Shown here one piece after another: positions 25,301 through 33,377 of a stretch of DNA of 58,199 bases. The translations under genes were made by a program, and so were the position numbers. The notes under the pieces were generated by a model. The model was not told the DNA's origin. It did not search any database and was given only the letters and a program-made list of their open reading frames with translations. Each line of letters starts with the position of its first letter. Position 1 is the first letter of the stretch. Source of the stretch: Deltaproteobacteria bacterium (GTDB lineage Bacteria; Desulfobacterota; Deferrimicrobia; Deferrimicrobiales; Deferrimicrobiaceae). The stretch spans positions 1 to 58,199 of the forward strand of contig JACRIV010000112.1 of assembly GCA_016220005.1 (NCBI GenBank), read 5' to 3'.

Positions 25301-28300
25301 CGAGATGGGCGAACGGATCGACCACATGCTCAGGAGCGGGGAGATCGGCATCTCCGTCGTGGACCTGGGTGACCGGACCGGCTTTCCCCGGGAGAACGCC
25401 CGCCCGACCTACGAGGTCCTTCTCATCAGGAAGAAGGACGAACTGTTGTGGTTGGGAAAGAAACGGCTCCTCGAAGGGGGTGACGCCTCTCCCTGCATCT
25501 TCGTCACGAAGGCCTTCCTCGCGAAGTCGCGATCCCGTCCCCACCTTCTTCTCCAGGCGATCCTGCATCCCCTCGTGGAGTGGGTCTTCGGCATGCCGCA
25601 CATGGTGGCGGTCCTCTGCGAATCCGCCTACAACGCCTCCCTGGCGGGCGACGGGTCGGCGGAGGTGAGTGATCTCAATCGTCTCATCGCGGAGGAGGCA
25701 GGGAAGGAGCGGGACTTCGCCTACTTCGACCGGATCCTCGGGGCCTCCTACGAGCCGGACGAATACCGGATGGAGGAGCTCCACGCCCAGTTCGGCGCGG
25801 ACGAAGGCAGGATCGGGCTCGTGGTCGCCGCCGCCCGGGCCATGGGGGCGAACTTCCGGAAGGAGGTGGAGGCGGTCCTCTCCGCCACCCGGGAAGAGAT
25901 CGCCAGGGAGCAAGCGGCCCTCGGGCGGAAGGCGCTCGACGAGGGAGACGCCGACCGGGCGCTGCAGATCCTGCGAAAACTCCAGCTCGCGCCCGACTCC
26001 CCCGAGGCGATCCGGGAAGAGGTCTCGGGCCTCATCGGGCTCGCGATCCGATCCTATGCCCTTTCCGCCGATCCGGCCTACGAGGGCCTCCGCATGGAAA
26101 AGGGGGCCATCCACGTCGAGCCGTGGGCGGGCCGCAAGGCCCACGAATTCGCCCGCCTGCTCAACGCGGCGGCGGACGTCGTCCGGAAGCAGCGCGAAAC
26201 GCTCGCCCGCGAGAAGGAAGACAACGGCGGAACGGACCCCCTGGCCGAGACCGGGGCGCCGCGCTGCATCCACGTCGTCACCGACCTGGAACGTCCCTCG
26301 GCGAAGTTCATCGACGGCCACGACCGGGTCCACTGGGAATTCGAGAAATCCTTCGTCGAAGCGCTCCTCTCCGGGGGGGGATCCGGGATCGCACCGGAAG
26401 GGATCCCCGCGATCCTGGCCTGCAGGTTCGTCCGCGACGGCGCCTTCCCGGACGAGAAGCTCAAGATCGACCGCCAGTTCGCCGTCGCCGCCAAGGGGGC
26501 TCTCGAGGGATACCGGTTCTTCCAGGCTCTCCCCCGGGAAGTGCGCGACCAGATCGCCGCGTACTACGAGTCAAGCGGCGCCGCGGATCCCCTCTACCGC
26601 CTCTTCCTGTCTCTCGGGGAGGAGACGCACCCCGCCCCCGCCAGCCACCTGATCCGCCGGGCGGTTTCGAGGACCCACTCCTACAACTACGTCCGCTATC
26701 CCGACACGGCGCTCGCCGGCCAGGTCGTCGTCATCACGGGGGGCGGCACGGGGATGGGCCGGGCGCTGGCGCTCGAGGCGGCTCAGCGCGGCGCGAACGT
26801 GGTGATCACGGGCCGGCGCCCCGCTCCCCTGGAGGAGACCAGGGCGGACATGGACGATCTCATCCGGCTCCTCGGGCTCACCAACCAGACGCTGATCGTC
26901 CAGGGGAACGTGGGAGACCCCAAGTACGTGGGCGAGATGTTCGAGCGGATCGAGCGCGAGCTCGGAAGGATCGACATCCTCTACAACAACGCCGGCGTCT
27001 CCGGCCCGGTCGAGTTCGGCTCGGTCTACCGGGAGGACCATTTCGACCAGTACAAGGAAGCCGTCAATATCCACCTCACCGGGGCGTGGCTGGCGAGCCT
27101 GGAGGCGGCCCGTATCATGGAGTCCCAACCCCGGGGCGGAGTGATCGTCATGGTGGGGACGTTCTATAGCGAGAGCATCCATCGCCACGTGCTGCACGCC
27201 TATCCCGGAAGGCTCCCCTACACCGCCGCGCAGTCCGCCAAGCTCGCCCTCGGGGACTATCTCGCCTGGATGCTCGCCGAGAAGAACATCACCGTCCTCT
27301 CCCTGAACCCTTCCGCGGTGGCGACCGAGCGGATCCAGAAGGGGGCCGGAGTTTTCGACAAGGGCTCGATGGCCCGGGCCCGCATAGGCAGGAGGGTCTC
27401 CCCCGACGCCCTGGAACGCGACACCCTCGACCGGACCGTGGGGCGCGAGTTCGTCTCCCCGAGGGATTTCGCCCGTGTCGCACTCGAGTCGCAGAAACTG
27501 GCGTTCCGCCGCACCGTCGGTGGCCAGCGGATCCCGATGGGGGGGGTTACCTACGAGCAGCCGCCCGGCGTCCTTCCCTCCCCCGCGGCCCTGACCCGGT
27601 ACCCGGACATGGTCGGCAAGGTGGCCCTGGTCGCGGTCAACAGCCTCATGGGGAACGATGCACCCCTCCTCGAGGTCTCGGCAAAGGCCCTTGCCCGTTC
27701 GGGCGCGAGCGTCATCCTCTCGGGCAGCCGCGCCGAGGAGCTCGAGCGTTTGGCGCTCCATATCAACGCGGAGGGGGGCGAAGGAATGGCGACGGTTTGC
27801 CCCGCGAACCTGTCCAACCCTTCCGAGGTGCAGGGGCTCTTCGACGGCCTGCCCCGCGTCGACCTCCTTCTTCTCCTCACGGGAAGCGTCGACTGGAAGC
27901 GCCCCCTCACCCACCTTCCCTTCGAGGAGTGGAGCGCGTGGGTCGATCGGTTCGGATACGCCACCCGCCTGCTCTGCTGGCAGGCGGAGCGGCGGATGGA
28001 CAGGGACCGGATCGACGGGACCGTCGTCATTGTGGGTCCGGACCTCTCCGGCGTCCCCTCCATCCGGGAGCGCAACCTCGTCCAGATATTCCAGGCGATG
28101 CTGCGGCCCGCCGTCGCCACCGAGGCGATGGAAAGGGCCCTCATGCGCAAGGCCCACTCGGAAGGGAGCGCACCGGCGCACGTGAGCGACGTCAACATCG
28201 GGCTGGTCCTCCCGGGGAGGACCGACGGGCGGAACAAGACCGCGGGCGCGGAGAAGACGGCGGCGACGGTGCTGTGGCTCGTCGAGGAGGGGAAGAAGGT

Positions 28301-30098
28301 CTCCGGCGTCGTCCTCCTCCCCGACGAGCAGAACAGCCTTGCCCGCCTCCCGGAGGAGGTCCGCGAGGTCTCCGGCTCGATGGGCGGGAAGGTGGTCGCG
28401 GTGACCGGCGGCATGCGGAACCTGGGGAAGGAGATCTCCCTGCGCTTCGCCTCGGAGAAGGCGACCGTGGTGGTGGCCAGCCGGCAGCCGAGGACAACCG
28501 GCGTTTCGCCGGAGGAAGCGGAGAAGGCCCGCGCGGAGCTGGCGGCGGCGGACGCCGTCCTGGCGAAAATGCGCGGCTGCGGCGCGCGGTCGCTCTGGAT
28601 CGATGCGGACATCTCCCGGCCCCAGCGGGTGCGCGCCCTGATCGAGGAGACGCGGAACCGCTTCGGGCGCATCGATGCTTTCGTCAACAACGCGGGCGCC
28701 GGAGGAGACTTTTCGCTTTTCGGCGACGTTCTGCGGGAGCACCGCCAGAGCTGGGACGCCGTCCTGCGCAGCAACTTCCTCGGGCCCTGGATCGCGATCT
28801 CCCACCTCCGGGAGATCATGCGGGGCCAGCCCGGAGGCGGGACGATCGTCAACGTGTCCACCCACTACGCGGATCAGCCCTACCTCTTCCGCACCATCTA
28901 CACCGTCTCGAAGATACTTATAAAGGGGCTGACCCTCGCCCTCAAGGACCGGCTCGCGCGGGACAACATCCACATCGCGGACGTCGCCCCCAGCCTCATC
29001 GCCGGCCCCCGGATGGACTGGGTGATGCGCAATTACGCGAACAAGTTCGCCGACCAGTTCGGCGCCCTGCGGGAGCTGCGCAGCGCGGAGAGGAAGTCCA
29101 TGCAGGAGCTCTTCGTCCGCTGCTACGACCGGTCGCTCCCCGTTCCGGAGCGGGGGGCCGCGTCGAAGGCGTTCCTCGCGGCCATGCAGGGCTGCAGCCT
29201 GCCGAAGTCGGGGCGGGGAGAGCTGGAAGCGTGGTACGGGCGGATCCGGGAATGGTTCGCCTGCACGGTGCCGGACGACCCGCCGACGAACGAGCAGGTC
29301 GCCGACGCGGTGCTCTTCGCGGTCAAGAACGCCCGGTTCCTGGAAGACCGCTTTCTCGGCGTGTCCACTCTCCCCTCTTTCTCCTCCTTCCCGGGGGGAC
29401 CCCACCCGAAGAAGGAGTCCGTTTCCGGACAGCCGGTGGCCTTCCTCTCCGTCGGCGCGACGGACTGGAACGGGGGCGGGATCGCGGAAGTCCTCCTGCG
29501 CGCCGGGGCGGCCGTCACGTCGCTTACGGAGCAGCCTTCCCGGCCCGGGAGGGTGGAGATCTCCCGGCCGGCCTCCGCGGGAGCGGGCGCTCCGGGCCGC
29601 AAAGCGCCCGAAAAGATCGTGCGGGACCTCGACCTGTCCGATCCCCGGCTCCTCGAGCCGTGGCTGGACAACTCCCTCCTCGGCGGGCCTCCCCCCGCCG
29701 GGGCGGTACTCTGCGTGGGGACCTCGACCTCCGGCAGCAAGCCCGCGCTCGAGTTCTCGCCCGAGGAGATGGAAGGGTTCCTCGTCCACCTCGGAAAGGT
29801 CCTCAATGCCTTCGCGGAGGCAACGAGGGCGGTGCGGGAACACGGCTCCGTCGTCCTCATCGTGCCGACTCCCGACTCCGAGGAGGGCCACCTGGTACGC
29901 GCGGCTGCCAAGCAGATGGTCCGGACCAGGCTCGCCGAGCAGCACTTCCTCCCGGCGGCGAAGAAAGTGCGCGTGAGCCTGCTTACTGCTCCCGGCGTGC
30001 AGGAGGAACGGGCGTTCCACCGCCAGGTGGTCGACATCCTGTCGGGGCAGTCGCCCCCCGCGGTCGAGCCGATCCCGGTGGGGCGGGTGCGTCCGTAG
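22320..30098 (+). CDS. Giant fusion: crotonyl-CoA-reductase-like + crotonase + malonyl-CoA-reductase-like SDR tetrad
   Basis: A 2592-residue protein. The ATG at 22320 follows AAGGAGG directly. Order: (1) residues 30-560, medium-chain dehydrogenase like crotonyl-CoA reductase (GPNFNTNFAALG, VPGSDALGIV, FEHTGGG, WMRQKQ) with a second, degenerate Rossmann copy (GLVWGADAYARRFA); (2) about 605-860, crotonase with both catalytic Glu (GGGNELA, GQPEVKLG); (3) about 940-1460, unassigned; (4) four SDR domains at about 1464, 1764, 2021 and 2370. SDR1 has TGGGTGMG and NNAG but YTAAQ where YxxxK is expected. SDR3 has TGGMRNLG, NNAG and intact YTVSK. SDR2 and SDR4 lack active sites. The tetrad order and linkers (for example GGVTYEQPPGVLPSPAAL) resemble Chloroflexus malonyl-CoA reductase. 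Likely acyl-CoA/3-hydroxypropionate-type chemistry; substrate unproven. Confidence 0.8.
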   Translation: MPLTGPTPTPGGLWPLGTPPRLGTPLPDRMYALTIHRNRYGPPSEAIRFEAIPAPRLRPQDAKRVLVSILATGPNFNTNFAALGLPVPVFGRGDAATLHVPGSDALGIVVDSGAAVTRVKVGQAVILDSWTGRNIRGYETHDGFNAQFVIVEEDRAIPLPEPLRRHTPERLAAMLLTYGTAYRAVVERLRAAPGDAILVMGGGKGTSFAGAQIAKALGARVLLMGSNPVLAKSLIDRGMADAFVDRREIPAEVFGPIPPGEDYESWRSRTEPFRNAVFGANGGRPVDGVFEHTGGGNFPLLVSALSGRGTLTFFGATGAGLRGEYKETFFHRGRRFVADARWVWMRQKQILFRKGSPESIFAEIGLLPGRRGLVWGADAYARRFARAALARGAEVAVIASRSREKGGIAGMRRMGIPQGHVLDRDAFAFPEDMPDPLTSDGRPNPEYASGFMKQAQALGKALWGIFGPRVGPDFVVERPDQSTLHFSTFVLRDYDEGDAMPSGVVVIRGESDLSIRGSHMYCSSQAAEVVRLLASGKIVMEQEDLDVTPLPGLPGLQQRMLSGSMRKPKGVALVQADREGRPIADYENLFLGESLRDADPKRNRFVDLRLLGETAVLTLTRPDALNALSEELLSQLSSVVREIRDLGTVEGRPVRALVLTGAGRAFVAGADVKEFLGKPGDSIARLAGGNIALFSELSKLPVPVIAVIDGFALGGGNELAMSAHYRIVTENASLGQPEVKLGIIPGYGGMQRLPRLVGPVMAAEMCVNGEPIDGHTAVSIGLADEFSPSATALLRAVRLGGEILSGKRTIPRKDWDAIGSGQKGALPALLERQEVREILAAPAPDETGAKDLRAARKAAGKAALLAMLYGYEHGFEAGLANDARAFGEATASPAGQEWVRRFVEKDPLQSSFLMLLPPRESPAGHMAGPITKKAPGDRQLSFEEIGRIAALITEKSAEGKVSSLPAAALEEALAVLLERKPPAFLTTLAPDAAREMGERIDHMLRSGEIGISVVDLGDRTGFPRENARPTYEVLLIRKKDELLWLGKKRLLEGGDASPCIFVTKAFLAKSRSRPHLLLQAILHPLVEWVFGMPHMVAVLCESAYNASLAGDGSAEVSDLNRLIAEEAGKERDFAYFDRILGASYEPDEYRMEELHAQFGADEGRIGLVVAAARAMGANFRKEVEAVLSATREEIAREQAALGRKALDEGDADRALQILRKLQLAPDSPEAIREEVSGLIGLAIRSYALSADPAYEGLRMEKGAIHVEPWAGRKAHEFARLLNAAADVVRKQRETLAREKEDNGGTDPLAETGAPRCIHVVTDLERPSAKFIDGHDRVHWEFEKSFVEALLSGGGSGIAPEGIPAILACRFVRDGAFPDEKLKIDRQFAVAAKGALEGYRFFQALPREVRDQIAAYYESSGAADPLYRLFLSLGEETHPAPASHLIRRAVSRTHSYNYVRYPDTALAGQVVVITGGGTGMGRALALEAAQRGANVVITGRRPAPLEETRADMDDLIRLLGLTNQTLIVQGNVGDPKYVGEMFERIERELGRIDILYNNAGVSGPVEFGSVYREDHFDQYKEAVNIHLTGAWLASLEAARIMESQPRGGVIVMVGTFYSESIHRHVLHAYPGRLPYTAAQSAKLALGDYLAWMLAEKNITVLSLNPSAVATERIQKGAGVFDKGSMARARIGRRVSPDALERDTLDRTVGREFVSPRDFARVALESQKLAFRRTVGGQRIPMGGVTYEQPPGVLPSPAALTRYPDMVGKVALVAVNSLMGNDAPLLEVSAKALARSGASVILSGSRAEELERLALHINAEGGEGMATVCPANLSNPSEVQGLFDGLPRVDLLLLLTGSVDWKRPLTHLPFEEWSAWVDRFGYATRLLCWQAERRMDRDRIDGTVVIVGPDLSGVPSIRERNLVQIFQAMLRPAVATEAMERALMRKAHSEGSAPAHVSDVNIGLVLPGRTDGRNKTAGAEKTAATVLWLVEEGKKVSGVVLLPDEQNSLARLPEEVREVSGSMGGKVVAVTGGMRNLGKEISLRFASEKATVVVASRQPRTTGVSPEEAEKARAELAAADAVLAKMRGCGARSLWIDADISRPQRVRALIEETRNRFGRIDAFVNNAGAGGDFSLFGDVLREHRQSWDAVLRSNFLGPWIAISHLREIMRGQPGGGTIVNVSTHYADQPYLFRTIYTVSKILIKGLTLALKDRLARDNIHIADVAPSLIAGPRMDWVMRNYANKFADQFGALRELRSAERKSMQELFVRCYDRSLPVPERGAASKAFLAAMQGCSLPKSGRGELEAWYGRIREWFACTVPDDPPTNEQVADAVLFAVKNARFLEDRFLGVSTLPSFSSFPGGPHPKKESVSGQPVAFLSVGATDWNGGGIAEVLLRAGAAVTSLTEQPSRPGRVEISRPASAGAGAPGRKAPEKIVRDLDLSDPRLLEPWLDNSLLGGPPPAGAVLCVGTSTSGSKPALEFSPEEMEGFLVHLGKVLNAFAEATRAVREHGSVVLIVPTPDSEEGHLVRAAAKQMVRTRLAEQHFLPAAKKVRVSLLTAPGVQEERAFHRQVVDILSGQSPPAVEPIPVGRVRP

Positions 30099-30166
30099 GA
30101 AGCAAAGGGACGCCACCCGAAAAAATCCGAAGGGACTCTCCTGTCTTCCATTGAGGTACACTCGTG

Positions 30167-30183
30167 TGGGGGAATGTCCCCCA
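30167..30183 (+). promoter_or_regulatory. Hairpin in the cydA leader
   Basis: TGGGGGA-ATG-TCCCCCA is a perfect 7-bp stem with a 3-nt loop. It ends 7 nt before the GGAGG that serves cydA. A TACACT box at 30157-30162 could be a -10. The hairpin could affect ribosome access or mRNA stability. Confidence 0.5.
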
Positions 30184-30198
30184 TGAGCGGAGGTTCCG

Positions 30199-31539
30199 TT
30201 GACCGAGCTGCTCCTGGCGCGCGCCCAGATGGCGATGTTCTTCGCCTTCCACATCGTCTTCGCCGTGGCGGGGATGGGGATGCCCGTCCTCATGGTCATC
30301 GCCGAGGGGGCCCACCTGCGGACCGGGAAGCCCGTCTTCCTCGAGCTGGCCAGGCGCTGGGCCAGGGGGACCGCGGTCCTCTTCGCTGTGGGGGCGGTCT
30401 CGGGGACCGTGCTCTCCTTCGAGCTCGGCCTGCTGTGGCCGCGGTTCATGGCTTTTTCCGGCGGAATCATCGGGCTCCCGTTCGCGCTCGAAGGGTTCGC
30501 CTTCTTCGCGGAGGCGATCTTCCTCGGCATCTACCTCTACGGGTGGGGGCGTGTCCCTCCCCTGGCGCACCTCCTTTCGGGCGTGGCGGTGGCGCTGGGG
30601 GGGGTCCTGTCCGGCGTCCTCGTGGTGGCCGCCAACGCCTGGATGAACAGCCCGACCGGCTTTCTCCTTCTGGACGGGAAACCAACCGCCGTCGACCCGA
30701 TCGCCGCCATGCTCAACCCGGCCTGGCCCACCGAGGCGATCCACATGACCCTTGCCGCGTTCGCCGCCGCCGGGTTCGCCGTCGCGGGCATTCATGCATA
30801 CAAGCTGCTCCGCGACCGGGAGAACCTGTTTCACCGCCATGCCCTCGCAATCGCCATTGCGGTGGGAGGGGCGGCTTCCGTCCTGCAGCCGGTGAGCGGC
30901 GACTTCAACGCCCGGTTCGCGGCGCGGAACCAGCCGGCCAAGCTGGCGGCGATGGAGGGGCAGTGGCGGACCGAGCGCGGCGCCCCCCTGCGCATCGGCG
31001 GGCTGCCGGACGCGGCGCGTGAAACCACGAGATTCGCGATCGAGATCCCGCGGGGCCTCTCCCTCCTCGCCTTCCACGACCCCGACGCCGAGGTCAAGGG
31101 GCTCCAGGCGTTCCCCCGCGATGAGCGTCCTCCTCCTGCGCCCGTCCACCTCGCCTTCCAGTTCATGGTGGCCTGCGGGACGACGCTTGCCGCCGTCTCC
31201 CTCGTCGGGGCTTGGCTCGCCCGGAAGGACCGCGAAGGGCTGTATCGTCCCCGTTTCCTCCGGGCCGTCGTCGCCTGCAGCCCCCTGGGGATCCTCGCCG
31301 TCGAGGCGGGCTGGGCCGTCACGGAGCTCGGCCGCCAGCCGTGGGTCATTCGGGGAGTGATGCGGACCTCGGACGCGGCCACCCCGGTGAGCGGACTCGC
31401 TCTCCCCTTCGCGTTCTTCTCCGCCCTTTACCTGGCCCTGGGGGTTGCCGCCGCCTGGCTGCTCCGCAGGGAAGTGGCGCAGAGCCCTTCGTTCCCACGC
31501 GGGGATGGGATCCTCCGAAACGAAGGGGGGCAGGAGTAG
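30199..31539 (+). CDS. cydA: Cytochrome bd-type quinol oxidase subunit I
   Basis: A 446-residue membrane subunit that carries hemes b558, b595 and d, oxidises quinol and reduces O2. Heme ligand candidates are His18 (FFAFHIVF) and His182 (EAIHMTL), with Glu99 and Glu105 in the proton/heme region (FALEGFAFFAEAIF) and the GRQPW motif about residue 377. The Q-loop is short, as in cyanide-insensitive oxidases. The start is TTG, fixed by GGAGG 5 nt upstream and by homology of the first helix. cydB follows after 3 nt. It probably supplies micro-oxic respiration or O2 removal. Confidence 0.94.
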   Translation: MTELLLARAQMAMFFAFHIVFAVAGMGMPVLMVIAEGAHLRTGKPVFLELARRWARGTAVLFAVGAVSGTVLSFELGLLWPRFMAFSGGIIGLPFALEGFAFFAEAIFLGIYLYGWGRVPPLAHLLSGVAVALGGVLSGVLVVAANAWMNSPTGFLLLDGKPTAVDPIAAMLNPAWPTEAIHMTLAAFAAAGFAVAGIHAYKLLRDRENLFHRHALAIAIAVGGAASVLQPVSGDFNARFAARNQPAKLAAMEGQWRTERGAPLRIGGLPDAARETTRFAIEIPRGLSLLAFHDPDAEVKGLQAFPRDERPPPAPVHLAFQFMVACGTTLAAVSLVGAWLARKDREGLYRPRFLRAVVACSPLGILAVEAGWAVTELGRQPWVIRGVMRTSDAATPVSGLALPFAFFSALYLALGVAAAWLLRREVAQSPSFPRGDGILRNEGGQE

Positions 31540-31542
31540 GTC

Positions 31543-32571
31543 ATGCCCCCCCTTCCGGACCTCGTGGCGGGAAGCATCCTGGTTTCCCTCATCATCTATG
31601 CGCTTCTCGGAGGGGCCGATTTCGGCAGCGGTGTGTGGGACCTCCTCTCCCGCGGACCACGCGCCGCCTTGCAGAGGCTGCTCATCGCCCACGCCATCGG
31701 CCCCGTCTGGGAGTCCAATCACATCTGGTTGATCATCGCGGTCGTCGTGCTTTTCAGCGGGTTCCCGCAAGCCTTCGCCGTCCTCTCCACCGCCCTTTTC
31801 GTCCCGGTCACCCTGATGCTCGCGGGGATCGTCATGAGGGGGGCGGCGTTCGCCTTCCATTCCTACCGCCTGCACGACGAAGGGGGAAGGAGCCGGTGGG
31901 GCACGATCTTCGCCGCGGCCAGCCTCTTGACGCCGGTGCTGCTGGGAACGATCGCCGGGGCGATTTCGTCCGGGAAGATACGCGCGCAGGAGGCGATAGC
32001 GGTGGGGGCCTCGCTTACGTGGCTTGCCCCCTTCCCCCTCTCGGTCGGCCTCCTCACGCTGGCGGTCTTCTCCCACCTGGCGGCGGTCTACCTCATCTTC
32101 GAGACGACCGATCCGGACCTGCGGGAGGACTTCCGCCTGCGCGCCCTGTGGGCGTCGGTCGCGGTTGCGGCACTCCTGATCCTCACGCCGATCCTTGCCC
32201 ACGCGGGGGCGTCCGATTTCTATGGCGCCCTGCTGGGGAGCGGCTGGTCGGTGGGGCTCGTATTCCTCACCGCTTCGGCAGCGCTCGGCGCCCAGGTGGC
32301 GCTCCTGCTTCGCGCTTTCCCTCTCGCCCGCATCTGCGCCGCGGCCCAGGCGGCGTCGATCCTCGCCGGGTGGGGGCTTGCCCAATATCCTTTCCTCGTC
32401 CGCCCGGACCTGACCGTGGTGTCGACGGCCTCCCCTCCGGCGACGCTCCGCCTCATACTCTACTCGCTCGCCGCCGGGGCGGTCCTGCTGTTCCCCGCCC
32501 TCTTCATCCTTCTCCGCGTCTTCAAGAGGGAAGCGCTCTTTGGCCATCCGCGAGACCCCAACACAGTTTGA
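31543..32571 (+). CDS. cydB: Cytochrome bd-type quinol oxidase subunit II
   Basis: A 342-residue partner of CydA with eight to nine membrane helices. The N-terminus (VAGSILVSLIIYALLGGADFGSGVWDLLS) and WESNHIWLIIAVVVLFSGFPQAFAVLSTAL (about residues 50-80) are hallmarks of the CydB/AppB family. The ATG lies 3 nt after cydA, so translation is coupled. The 3' end overlaps the cheR-like gene by 32 nt. No cydX-like or cydCD gene is seen nearby. Confidence 0.94.
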   Translation: MPPLPDLVAGSILVSLIIYALLGGADFGSGVWDLLSRGPRAALQRLLIAHAIGPVWESNHIWLIIAVVVLFSGFPQAFAVLSTALFVPVTLMLAGIVMRGAAFAFHSYRLHDEGGRSRWGTIFAAASLLTPVLLGTIAGAISSGKIRAQEAIAVGASLTWLAPFPLSVGLLTLAVFSHLAAVYLIFETTDPDLREDFRLRALWASVAVAALLILTPILAHAGASDFYGALLGSGWSVGLVFLTASAALGAQVALLLRAFPLARICAAAQAASILAGWGLAQYPFLVRPDLTVVSTASPPATLRLILYSLAAGAVLLFPALFILLRVFKREALFGHPRDPNTV

Positions 32572-33367
32572 GGCGTTCCTGTCCGAGGCGCTCCCCCCGC
32601 TGGGGCTCTCCCCCGCGGCGCACCGGCGCCGGAACATCCGGCGCCGCCTCATGCGCCGGATGGAGGGACTGGGCATACACGAGTTCCCCCGCTACCTGGA
32701 GTACCTGCGGAGAACTCCGGAAGAGTCCGAAATCCTCCGCTCCCTGCTCCCCGTCACCATTTCGCGCTTCTTCCGGAACGGGAAGGTCTTCGATGTCCTG
32801 GCACGGGAAGTCCTCCCCGATCTGGTCCGGAAGGGGACGACGGTCAACGTGTGGAGCGCCGGGTGCGCCTCCGGGGAGGAGCCGTACACCCTCCGCATCG
32901 TCTGGGAGGAGCTTCCGGGCAAGAAGCCCCCGCTCTTCCTCCTGGCCACGGACATCGACTCCGTTTCCCTTGCGCGCGCCCAGGAAGGGATCTACGGCGA
33001 TAGCAGCCTGCGCGAGGTCCCGGCCGCGCTCCTGGGTAGATACTTCGCGCGGCAGGGAGAGGATTTCCGCATACGCGGGGACCTGAAGGAAGCCGTGAGG
33101 TTCCGGCGCCACGACCTCCTCTCCGGCAGGCCGCCGGGGCGGTTCGATCTCATCCTTTGCCGCAACGCGGCATTCACCTACTTCGGCCCGCAGGGACAGC
33201 TTACGGTCGCCCACTTCCTCGCCTCGGCGCTCCACCAGTCCGGCTTCCTTGTCCTGGGGCGCACCGAGCGGCTGCCCGTGGCCGCCTTGTCGCTCTTCGA
33301 CCCGGTCCATCCCGGGGAGAAGATCTACCGGCTCCGTGGCGAAAGGCCGCGCGAGGATACGGGATGA
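32540..33367 (+). CDS. cheR: CheR-type protein-glutamate methyltransferase
   Basis: A 275-residue SAM-dependent methyltransferase that methylates glutamates of chemoreceptors. It has the CheR N-terminal helical domain (RRRNIRRRLMRRM, FPRYLEYLRR, LLPVTISRFFRN) and the catalytic domain NVWSAGCASGEEPYTLRI (about residues 102-119), LATDIDSVSLARAQEGIY and FDLILCRNA. There are no TPR repeats. The start is TTG, inside the end of cydB. No chemotaxis genes are close; an orphan CheR next to an oxidase suggests an aerotaxis or non-chemotactic array role, which is speculative. The usual N-to-S change in the last motif (CRNA for CRNV) is minor. Confidence 0.9.
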   Translation: MAIRETPTQFEAFLSEALPPLGLSPAAHRRRNIRRRLMRRMEGLGIHEFPRYLEYLRRTPEESEILRSLLPVTISRFFRNGKVFDVLAREVLPDLVRKGTTVNVWSAGCASGEEPYTLRIVWEELPGKKPPLFLLATDIDSVSLARAQEGIYGDSSLREVPAALLGRYFARQGEDFRIRGDLKEAVRFRRHDLLSGRPPGRFDLILCRNAAFTYFGPQGQLTVAHFLASALHQSGFLVLGRTERLPVAALSLFDPVHPGEKIYRLRGERPREDTG

Positions 33368-33377
33368 AGCGGGATGG

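Noticed and set aside
22251-26333. Very long open frame on the minus strand opposite the giant enzyme (and another at 26571-30530)
   Set aside because: GC-rich codon bias leaves the antisense frame open. The composition is Arg/Pro/Gly-rich low complexity with no domains, while the plus strand has clear enzyme motifs.
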